Source: Treponema sp. UBA4692 (GTDB taxonomy: Bacteria; Spirochaetota; Spirochaetia; Treponematales; Treponemataceae). Taken from it: a DNA stretch of 37,627 nt. Made by a program: the position numbers and the translations under genes. The DNA lies in NCBI GenBank assembly GCA_002404895.1, contig DHKO01000007.1, forward strand, positions 1 to 37,627. Reading direction: 5' to 3'. This document shows, in pieces, positions 31,469 through 37,627 of the stretch (position 1 is its first letter; each line of letters starts with the position of its first letter). The notes under the pieces were generated by a model that ran no database searches, was not told the origin of the DNA, and saw only the letters and a list, made by a program, of their open reading frames with translations.

Positions 31469-33103
31469 TTAGTAGACGCTTAGAATTTTAGCGAGTTTTT
31501 CCTTTCCGATGATTTTCATGAAGCTTGCAAGGCGCGGTCCCTGGTCTTTGTTGATGAGCGCGTGGTAAAGAGCGGTGAAGAGGGATTTTGCATCAAGTCC
31601 AAGCTCGGTTGCGATGTTGTACATTTCCTGCTGGCACTCCTTGTCGAGAGCGTAGCTTCCAACTTTCGGAACGACTTCATCGCGAACACGCTGAACGGCT
31701 GTGAGCATTGCGCCTGAAATGTCTTCCGCTTTGCTTCCGTCATCACGGAGCTTGAAGCAGAAATCTGGAGCGCAGTCAGGTGCGGACTCGTTAATCCAGT
31801 ACCATGCGCAGACACAGCGGCGGCGGAGAACTTCTTCCTGTTCAGGCTTTACGTCACCGAGGCTCTTTATTACAGCGTCGATGTCGCCTGAGTAAGTCTG
31901 CAAAAGGGTTGTCAAAAGGCGGAAACCAATCTGATAAGGCTCAACCTTCGGAAATCCCGGCTCGACTTGGCTAAGCTCGTAGATTCTTTTTTCGTGGCTG
32001 ATGATTGAGTCGCGTTTTTTCTCGTCCTTTTCCTTAGGAAGTTCTTTTCCCCAGGCAATGCGTTCAGTACGGTCATAAGCCTCGTAAACAGTAACAACGT
32101 CAAGGTCAAAACTAATTGAGAATTCGTGGTCAACCTTGTTCTGCGCGAAAATATAGCGCAAAACTTCTGGCTGGTAAACTTCAAGAGCGTCAACCAAAGA
32201 AATTACCTTTCCTTTTGAAGAAGACATTTTTCCAGGAACGCCCTTAAGCTTTACAAAGTCGTATTTCATTGTCACAGGAGCGTCCCAGTTGTAGAGACGT
32301 TTTGAGACGAGCTTTGCTGTGTCGTAGCTTCCGCCCGGAGAAATGTGGTCTTTTCCACCCGGCTCGAAAACGACTTTTTCCTCGTTCCATCTCATCGGCC
32401 AGTCAACGCGCCAGCCGAGCTTGAATTCCTTTGATGTGCGCAAGTCGCCTTTTTCCACATGGCCGCAACTTGTGCATTTGTATGTGATTCCGTATTCACC
32501 GTCATAGTCTAGAATTTCGGTCGTATCTTTGTTGCATTTGCAGCAGAAAGCGGCAACAGGCCAGTAAACATCTTCCGGCTTCATTTTGTGTTCATCGTCA
32601 CGGTAAGTGTTAAGACACTCTTTAATTACATCGCGATGCTGCATTGCAGTTTTCATGCCTTCAGCATAGCGGTTTGCTCGGTAACGGCTCGCCTGATACA
32701 GAAATTCCGGGTGGATTCCGACGCGCGGAAGCTGGGTCTCAATGTCAATCTCGTGGTGGCGGGCATAGTTCTCGTCGCGTCCGAATGTGTCCGGAACCAT
32801 AGTGATTGGAAAGCGCAGATATTTTTCGAGAACTTCCGGCTTCGGCATATTTCCCGGAACTTTTCTGAAAACATCGTAGTCGTCCCAGGAATAGATAAAG
32901 CGCACATTCTTGCCGCGGTCGCGGAGAGCGCGCACAATCAAGTCAACTGTGATAATCTCGCGGAAATTTCCGATGTGGACTGTTCCCGAAGGCGTGATTC
33001 CCGAAGCGCAGGTGTAAAGGTCAAGGTCGCCTTTCTGCTTGATTATTCTCTCTGCCTGCTGGTCTGCCCAGTGGCAAAGCTCTGAAATGTTTCTTTCTGA
33101 CAT
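31469..33103 (-). CDS. lysK: Lysyl-tRNA synthetase, class I
   Basis: The 544-residue enzyme charges tRNA-Lys. It has the class I motifs HIGN (residues 43-46, in SGTVHIGNFREI) and KMSSSKG (292-298), and a Cys cluster (CCKC at 187-190, CTSC at 210-213) that should bind zinc. This archaeal-type class I LysRS replaces the class II LysS of most bacteria and is typical of spirochaetes, supporting the host assignment. AGGA precedes the ATG. The MFS gene lies 82 bases upstream on the same strand, with a long stem between them. Confidence 0.95.
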   Translation of the reverse strand: MSERNISELCHWADQQAERIIKQKGDLDLYTCASGITPSGTVHIGNFREIITVDLIVRALRDRGKNVRFIYSWDDYDVFRKVPGNMPKPEVLEKYLRFPITMVPDTFGRDENYARHHEIDIETQLPRVGIHPEFLYQASRYRANRYAEGMKTAMQHRDVIKECLNTYRDDEHKMKPEDVYWPVAAFCCKCNKDTTEILDYDGEYGITYKCTSCGHVEKGDLRTSKEFKLGWRVDWPMRWNEEKVVFEPGGKDHISPGGSYDTAKLVSKRLYNWDAPVTMKYDFVKLKGVPGKMSSSKGKVISLVDALEVYQPEVLRYIFAQNKVDHEFSISFDLDVVTVYEAYDRTERIAWGKELPKEKDEKKRDSIISHEKRIYELSQVEPGFPKVEPYQIGFRLLTTLLQTYSGDIDAVIKSLGDVKPEQEEVLRRRCVCAWYWINESAPDCAPDFCFKLRDDGSKAEDISGAMLTAVQRVRDEVVPKVGSYALDKECQQEMYNIATELGLDAKSLFTALYHALINKDQGPRLASFMKIIGKEKLAKILSVY

Positions 33104-33128
33104 CTTGTCGTCCTAAAAATATTTGATT

Positions 33129-33172
33129 TTGTCTAAGAGCCTTATTTTAATAAAAACAGGCTGTTTAGACAA
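33129..33172. other. Long stem between the MFS gene and lysK
   Basis: TTGTCTAA (33129-33136) and GCCT (33139-33142) pair with AGGC (33158-33161) and TTAGACAA (33165-33172). On the minus strand no T run follows, so it is not a clear terminator; it may cap, process or attenuate a lysK transcript. Confidence 0.55.
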
Positions 33173-33185
33173 TTAAACTTGAATC

Positions 33186-34346
33186 TTAATCTTTGTTCAA
33201 AATTTTATTTATAATAGAAAAAACAATCATTGCTGCGGCATTCACGGTGAGAATTCCGATTGAGCCTGCAAGCCCGATTTTGTCAGCGACTGAGCCTACA
33301 ATTTGCGGCGCAACGATTCCTCCGAATGCGGCGATTGCTAGAAGCATTGAAGTTCCCAGGTCTGAGCCTGCGATAGCCGCATGCGCGTTTGCGATTGTTG
33401 TCGCGTAAATTCCTGCGAAGAAGAATCCAAGGCCGACAATTGCGGCGGTTATAAGCACGAGATTTTTAGTTGAGACCAGAAGAATGAAGAAAATCGCTGT
33501 CGCAAGGCAGTCTATCAAAATAATTTTCTGCTTTTTTATTTTTGTCGAAATCAGCGCGGTGAAAAGCCTTCCGAAAAGAACTGCGAGCCAAGTGAAAGAG
33601 ACAAGCTCGTTCGCATAGTTGTCGCTCATAATTCCTGTTGAGCGGAAATATGTTACAAACCAGCCGTTCACGCAGTTTTCAAGCCCGAGATAGAAAAAGA
33701 GAATCAGGCCCGAAATCCAGAAAACCGGCATCTTGTAGAATTTTCTTCCGGCATTTTCAGATTTTTCATCTTTTTTTACGGTTTCGGATTTGTCTTTTAA
33801 GTCGAGCCGTGTGAGAAGAATCGCGGCAATTGCCGACGCAATCACAATCGTGTTGACAATCGATTTCCATGAAAGATGCGCGTTGAAGAAAAGCGACGCG
33901 ACCATTGGCGCGGCAAAAGCTCCGATTGCGAATGTCATATGTAGAATATTCAGCGCGAAAGGGCTTCCGTCTGAATTCTCGTTGATGTAGGCATTGTTGA
34001 TGATTGAGTTGCAACCCCGGCAGATTCCAAGAAGCACAAAAAGAAGAATCATCGCCCAGACCGGCGGAATAAACGTGAGAGTAAGCAAGTCAAGCGGAAT
34101 CAAAGTCGCTGTGAGCAAAATAGCCGGCTTTCTGCCAAGTGCTTTTTCAAGAGCCGGAAAAATAAAGCTTGCAAGAAAGTTTCCAATCGCGAATGCAGAA
34201 AGAAGCGTCCCCGCAACCGTGTAGCTTAGCTTGGCTTCTTTTATTAAATAGGGGAGAATTGCGCCGACGAGCAAAACCATCGCGCCCTGACACAAAAATG
34301 AAAAATAGTTCGGATAAAATTTTTTGATTTTAATTCTGTCTGTCAT
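33186..34346 (-). CDS. MFS transporter (12-helix, sugar-type-like)
   Basis: The 386-residue membrane protein has about 12 hydrophobic segments. The first half holds FLCQGAMVLLVGAILPYLIK, then LSYTVAGTLLSAFAIGNFLA, and the loop between helices 2 and 3 EKALGRKPAILL, as in the major facilitator family; the second half begins after a charged loop (KDKSETVKKDEKSENAG, about 187-203). It resembles FucP/YbjJ-type carriers, but the substrate cannot be named. The ATG lies 8 bases after a TAAAAT box and lacks a Shine-Dalgarno site. It may be co-transcribed with lysK. Confidence 0.82.
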   Translation of the reverse strand: MTDRIKIKKFYPNYFSFLCQGAMVLLVGAILPYLIKEAKLSYTVAGTLLSAFAIGNFLASFIFPALEKALGRKPAILLTATLIPLDLLTLTFIPPVWAMILLFVLLGICRGCNSIINNAYINENSDGSPFALNILHMTFAIGAFAAPMVASLFFNAHLSWKSIVNTIVIASAIAAILLTRLDLKDKSETVKKDEKSENAGRKFYKMPVFWISGLILFFYLGLENCVNGWFVTYFRSTGIMSDNYANELVSFTWLAVLFGRLFTALISTKIKKQKIILIDCLATAIFFILLVSTKNLVLITAAIVGLGFFFAGIYATTIANAHAAIAGSDLGTSMLLAIAAFGGIVAPQIVGSVADKIGLAGSIGILTVNAAAMIVFSIINKILNKD

Positions 34347-34354
34347 AGGAAGCC

Positions 34355-34383
34355 ATTTTAATTGATTTGATTTTTTGATTCAA
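34355..34383 (-). promoter_or_regulatory. Promoter of the MFS gene, leaderless layout
   Basis: On the minus strand TTGAAT (34378-34383), 17 bases, TAAAAT (34355-34360), then 8 bases to the ATG at 34346. No Shine-Dalgarno site. Confidence 0.6.
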
Positions 34384-34502
34384 CGATGAGGACTTTTGGT
34401 GATAAGAAATGGAAAACAGTATGGAAAGCTTTTTATTTTTTCGCTTTGAAAATTTGAAATATAAATTTGAAACTGCGGATTTTTTATATTTTCTCGCTGT
34501 AA

Positions 34503-34531
34503 TTGAAAAAAGTTTCCTAGAGTTCTATAAT
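34503..34531 (+). promoter_or_regulatory. Promoter of ackA
   Basis: TTGAAA (34503-34508), 17 bases, consensus TATAAT (34526-34531). The leader is about 36 bases and carries AAGAGG before the ATG. Confidence 0.78.
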
Positions 34532-34573
34532 CTTCGCATATTTTTTAATCATTTTTAGTTAAGAGGAAATACG

Positions 34574-35908
34574 ATGGTAATTTTGACTTTGAACTGCGGT
34601 TCATCATCAGCAAAGTATCAGGTTTATGACTGGGACAACAAAGATGTTTTGGCTACGGGCGTTGTTGAGCGCGTTACAGCACCAGGCTCAGTTATTACAC
34701 ACAAGCCAAAGGGAAAAGACAAGTTTGTAAAGGAAAGCCCTTGCCCGACACACAAAGAAGCAATCGAGCTGATTCTTGACGCAATCACAGACAAAGACCA
34801 CGGCGTAATCTCCGACATGAGCGTTATCGGAGCTGTAGGACACCGCGTTCTCCACGGCGGAGACAAATTCACAAAGTCTGTAAAAGTTACTCCAGAGGTT
34901 TTGGACACATTCCGCTCTGTAATCGGACTCGGACCTCTTCATATGCCTGCGAACATCATGGGAATTGAAGCTGCTCAGAAAGTTCTTCCGAATGTTCCTC
35001 ACGTTGCTGTTATGGACACTGCATGGCACCAGACAATGCCTCCTGCAAGCTACCGCTACGCTGTTCCAAAAGAATGGTACGAGAAATACGCTGCCCGCCG
35101 CTACGGATTCCACGGAACTTCATTCCTCTACACAGCAAAACGCGCTTCAGTTCTTCTTCACAAAGCTCCAAAAGACACAAATGTAATTATCGCCCACGTT
35201 GGCAACGGCGCTTCTATGTGCGCAGTCAAGAACGGATGCTGCTTCGACACTTCAATGGGAATCACACCGATTGAAGGTCTCGTTATGGGAACACGCACAG
35301 GCGATGTTGACGTTACACTTCCTTTCTATATCATGCGCCAGACAGGAATGACTGTTGAAGAGATGGACAACGCATTGAACAAGAAATCCGGACTTCTCGG
35401 ACTTACAGGACTTTCTTCTGACCGCCGCGACATTGCAGACGCTGCTGAAAAAGGCAACAAAGATGCGCAGCTCGCAGTTGACATGGAAGTTTACCGCCTC
35501 AAAAAATACTTCGGAGCTTACATGGCTGCAATCGGTCCTGTAGACGCGATTGTCTACACAGCAGGCGTTGGAGAGCATTCAGCATTGATCCGCGGACGCG
35601 CTCTCGAAGGTCTTGAGTGGATGGGCGTAAAAATCGATCCTAAAAAGAACGAGCTTGCAAACACAGGCAACGCCGAGACTTGCATTTCTGCCGACGACTC
35701 AAAAGTCAAGGTTTTTGTAATTCCTACAGACGAAGAGCTCGTAATGACAGAAGACGCATTTGCAATCATGAACGGAACATACGATGTTCACACGAACTTC
35801 ACATATTCTTTCCAGGATCCTGCTTACAGAAACAAGGCGCGCGAGGCTGCGCTTGTAAAAGAGCTTGAGAAAAATCCTGAGCTTGCAAAAATCATTGTAA
35901 GACCGTAG
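34574..35908 (+). CDS. ackA: Acetate kinase
   Basis: The 444-residue enzyme makes ATP and acetate from acetyl phosphate and ADP. It has the ASKHA opening LTLNCGSSSAKYQVYD, GHRVLHGGDKF, MDTAWHQTMPPASYRYAVP, RRYGFHGTSFLY, AHVGNGASMCAVKNG and GVGEHSALIRGRALEGLEWM, which are acetate kinase signatures. The C-terminus (about 400-444) is longer than in many bacterial AckA. Codon use is strongly biased, as expected of a highly expressed gene. pta is not next to it; with pflB it completes the energy-yielding branch of pyruvate fermentation. A strong promoter and AAGAGGAAA ribosome site precede it. Confidence 0.96.
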   Translation: MVILTLNCGSSSAKYQVYDWDNKDVLATGVVERVTAPGSVITHKPKGKDKFVKESPCPTHKEAIELILDAITDKDHGVISDMSVIGAVGHRVLHGGDKFTKSVKVTPEVLDTFRSVIGLGPLHMPANIMGIEAAQKVLPNVPHVAVMDTAWHQTMPPASYRYAVPKEWYEKYAARRYGFHGTSFLYTAKRASVLLHKAPKDTNVIIAHVGNGASMCAVKNGCCFDTSMGITPIEGLVMGTRTGDVDVTLPFYIMRQTGMTVEEMDNALNKKSGLLGLTGLSSDRRDIADAAEKGNKDAQLAVDMEVYRLKKYFGAYMAAIGPVDAIVYTAGVGEHSALIRGRALEGLEWMGVKIDPKKNELANTGNAETCISADDSKVKVFVIPTDEELVMTEDAFAIMNGTYDVHTNFTYSFQDPAYRNKAREAALVKELEKNPELAKIIVRP

Positions 35909-35934
35909 TTTCTGCCTTTTATGTGAATTTTTTT

Positions 35935-35977
35935 TAGCCCCTGCAAGATTTTTTTCTTGCCGGGGCTGTTTTTTTCT
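35935..35977 (+). terminator. Terminator of ackA
   Basis: AGCCCCTGCAAGA pairs with TCTTGCCGGGGCT (one C/C mismatch) and is followed by a T run. Confidence 0.85.
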
Positions 35978-36010
35978 GACTTTTTTTGAAATTTTAAGCC
36001 TTAATCACTG

Positions 36011-36306
36011 TGCGCACGGAAAAACAAAGAGAGAACCGCAGATTCTCGTAAAAAGGAAAATTGCGTGGATGTAATTTTTTCTCACAGCTTATTCGTTTAT
36101 TTCTGTTCAAAAATACCCGCACGGATGCGGGATAAAGCAAAGAGAAAACGAAGTTCTCGTAAAAAGGGAAATTGCAAGGATGTAATTTTTGCCTCACAGC
36201 TTATTCGCTCATTTTTTTTCAGAATGCCCGCACGGACGCGGGATAAAGCAAAGAGAAAACGAAGTTTTCGTAAAATAAAAAATTACATGGATGTAATTTT
36301 TTATTT
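36011..36306. repeat. Threefold tandem repeat, 105-111-bp units
   Basis: Three units start at 36011 (decayed), 36116 and 36227 (last one truncated). Each full unit has CCCGC-acggat-GCGGG, then AAAGCAAAGAGAAAACGAAG, a GAGAA/TTCTC stem, and a block ending GGATGTAATTTTT in which AAATTAC-atggat-GTAATTT forms a palindrome in the last unit; CTCACAGCTTATTCG joins units. So each unit can fold into two or three hairpins. Frames inside are repeat products. It fills the gap between ackA and the next gene. Confidence 0.85.
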
Positions 36307-36361
36307 AATGTTTAAGACAGTTTTAAGAATCCGCTGTTTAAATTTACTTTTTTTGTATTTA

Positions 36362-36370
36362 TGATAGAAT
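36362..36370 (+). promoter_or_regulatory. Extended -10 promoter of the kinase-BON gene
   Basis: TGATAGAAT is an extended -10 with a weak -35 (TTTACT at 36343, 16 bases before the TAGAAT box). The leader is about 65 bases. Confidence 0.45.
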
Positions 36371-36440
36371 AATTTCCGCAGCAGACCTCGGTGCTGTGTA
36401 TCACTTAAAATTCGTTAGCTTTAAAGGCGGGAGGAAAACT

Positions 36441-37262
36441 ATGGCTGTAATCACAATTTCTAGGCAGTATTTTTCAGAAGGACACGAAATTTGCAAAAGA
36501 ATCGCGGAAAAAACTGGATACAGGCTTTATGACCGCGCGGCTGTCTTTCAGAAAATGATTGAGCTTGGCTGCAACGAGAAGAAAATCAAATATTTCGACG
36601 AGATAAAGCCTGGAATTCTTCCGTCTCTTTCAAAATACAATGACGAGTATCTTTATTATCTTAAGACTGCTGTTCTTTCGATTGCGAACGAGGACAACTG
36701 CGTGATTGAGGGGCGCGGAGCTTATATTATCCTGAAAGACATTCCGAATCATGTTTCTGCGCGAATCTTCGAGCTTCGTGAAAAGCGAGTGAAAAATGCG
36801 ATGAAAGAGCGCAACGTGGACGAAAAGCATGCGATGAAAATCATCAAAAAGGCGGATATGCATCAATTCGGCTTTATAAAGCATTTTATGCACGCAAATG
36901 TCTTTTATCCGATGGAGCAGAATCTCATAATCAACAGCGGACTTTCTGATGTTGAGTCGATTGCTGATTCTATTATCGCATTTGCGAAAACTTACATTAC
37001 GGAAGAAAAGGAAAAAGAGGGCAGGGAAAAACTTGCGAAGCTTTTAATCGGACAGGAGATTGTCAATCTTCTCCGTTTCCTCTACTCGGTTGACATTGAC
37101 TCGATGAAGTGCGAAGTGAAAGGCGACACAATTTGTCTTGACGGAGTTGCAAGCACAAAAGGAATCGTTGACTATGCTGTGAAGGTCATAAAGTGCGAGT
37201 TCCCGGAGTTTAAAGTTGTGAGCAACATCAGAGTTGTGCAGGCCGGAATGAATCTTCGCTAG
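36441..37262 (+). CDS. Cytidylate-kinase-like protein fused to a BON-like domain
   Basis: The 273-residue protein begins AVITISRQYFSEGHEICKRI and continues GYRLYDRAAVF, the opening of the cytidylate-kinase-like family (ITISRQxGSGGxxI...YDR). Its P-loop is degenerate: FSEGHE where family members have GSGGRE, so phosphate binding may be lost or altered. VIEGRGAYIIL (about 92-102) and ARIFELREKRVKNAMKER (108-125) match the rest of the fold. Residues about 205-270 (MKCEVKGDTICLDGVAST, then VVSNIRVV) look like a BON domain, a lipid- or ligand-binding fold. The ATG at 36441 follows GGGAGG. Function unknown. Confidence 0.7.
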   Translation: MAVITISRQYFSEGHEICKRIAEKTGYRLYDRAAVFQKMIELGCNEKKIKYFDEIKPGILPSLSKYNDEYLYYLKTAVLSIANEDNCVIEGRGAYIILKDIPNHVSARIFELREKRVKNAMKERNVDEKHAMKIIKKADMHQFGFIKHFMHANVFYPMEQNLIINSGLSDVESIADSIIAFAKTYITEEKEKEGREKLAKLLIGQEIVNLLRFLYSVDIDSMKCEVKGDTICLDGVASTKGIVDYAVKVIKCEFPEFKVVSNIRVVQAGMNLR

Positions 37263-37343
37263 CGTTTGCGATTTTTCCAGCAGGATTTTATTTCAAGTGG
37301 ATTTTGTTCTTCAAAAATATTTTATTTTGATTTTGATGATGAA

Positions 37344-37394
37344 AGCAAGAAGCCCGGTGTCCAATTTTTTTGAACACCGGGCTTCTTGCTTTTG
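37344..37394. terminator. Strong terminator-like hairpin between convergent genes
   Basis: A perfect 17-bp stem, AGCAAGAAGCCCGGTGT (37344-37360) with ACACCGGGCTTCTTGCT (37374-37390), is followed by a short T run on the plus strand (TTTT). It lies between the kinase-BON gene and the glyA end. Confidence 0.75.
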
Positions 37395-37402
37395 CTGCAG
37401 GT

Positions 37403-37627
37403 TTATTTTACAAATTCTTTTTTCAAGAAGTCCAAATCAAGTTCTGGATAAAGGACGAATTTGCTCAAAAGTGTCTGAACGCGTTTTGAAGCGGCTTCCT
37501 TTACGCTTTCGTCAAGAACAATCTTGAGTTTTGCAGGTTTTCCGTCTTTTGTTACGCCCGGCTTTGTTCCTTTGAGAACCATATCGATAATCGCAGCGAC
37601 TTCTTTCATCTCGCCTTCTTTCATTCC
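37403..37627 (-). CDS. glyA: Probable serine hydroxymethyltransferase, C-terminal end
   Basis: The frame runs off the right edge, so only the last 74 or so residues are visible. They start GMKEGEMKEVAAIIDMVLKG and end FVLYPELDLDFLKKEFVK. The GMKE-x-EM-x-x-(I/V)A-x-x-I start and the F-x-LYPEL end match the C-terminus of GlyA, which interconverts serine and glycine with tetrahydrofolate. Without the PLP lysine and the rest of the protein this is a motif-based call. A hairpin just beyond the stop serves as terminator. Confidence 0.6.
   Translation of the reverse strand, partial: GMKEGEMKEVAAIIDMVLKGTKPGVTKDGKPAKLKIVLDESVKEAASKRVQTLLSKFVLYPELDLDFLKKEFVK

Noticed and set aside
36065..36364. 99-residue plus-strand and 67-residue minus-strand frames in the ackA downstream gap
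   Set aside because: Both are made of the 105-111-bp repeat, so the peptide repeats follow the DNA repeats; no ribosome site or promoter supports them.

Overview
The window looks like chromosome of a saccharolytic, fermentative spirochaete, most likely a gut or rumen Treponema. The support is an archaeal-type class I lysyl-tRNA synthetase (usual in spirochaetes), a pyruvate formate-lyase/acetate kinase fermentation set, polysaccharide enzymes (pectate lyase tail, long GH13 enzyme), several lipoprotein solute-binding proteins, and moderately AT-rich DNA with repeat-filled intergenic gaps. No database search was possible, so the genus is an inference.

Layout. 1-390: 3' end of a pectate lyase, then a terminator and a repeat-rich gap. 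1021-1793 (minus): three overlapping small genes, the last with a DUF4160-like domain, bracketed by a 34-bp direct repeat. 1940-6032: livHMGF plus a CBS-ACT protein, a branched-chain amino acid ABC importer operon without its binding protein. 6033-6773: 740 bp of stacked repeats, including seven 15-bp palindromes at a 40-bp pitch. 6774-10475: orphan ECF-type ATPase, zinc metallopeptidase, S58 peptidase, orphan DNA methyltransferase. 10702-17821: lipoprotein binding protein, fabF, TRAP binding protein (minus), DUF3943 envelope protein, divergent threonine synthase. 17928-23000 (minus): 1182-residue GH13 enzyme, PflX-like radical SAM protein, hypothetical. 23367-25231: EIIA(Ntr/Fru)-like PTS protein, hypothetical, lytic transglycosylase. 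25342-31001 (mostly minus): frameshifted YtfQ-like sugar-binding gene, pflA, a Ser-rich secreted protein (plus), META lipoprotein, pflB with a leader of about 270 nt. 31469-34346 (minus): lysK and an MFS transporter. 34574-37262: ackA, a threefold 105-111-bp repeat, a cytidylate-kinase-like/BON protein. 37403-37627 (minus): end of a probable glyA.

How the genes fit together. PflA activates PflB, which splits pyruvate to formate and acetyl-CoA; AckA makes ATP and acetate from acetyl phosphate (pta is not in the window). Pectate lyase and the GH13 enzyme point to plant and storage polysaccharide use. The Liv transporter with its CBS-ACT protein is an amino acid uptake unit. Three other binding proteins (LipO/family 1, TRAP DctP, YtfQ) stand alone without permeases.

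Most notable signals: (1) a recurring promoter layout that puts the predicted transcription start on or next to the start codon of genes lacking a Shine-Dalgarno site (leaderless mRNA), beside other genes with strong Shine-Dalgarno sites; (2) the 34-bp direct repeat flanking the DUF4160 cassette; (3) two unexplained intergenic repeat arrays, at 6419-6672 and 36011-36306; (4) the long hairpin-rich pflB leader; (5) the degenerate P-loop plus BON fusion at 36441-37262. I see no CRISPR array, phage, transposase, tRNA or rRNA gene, and no clear complete novel defence system.
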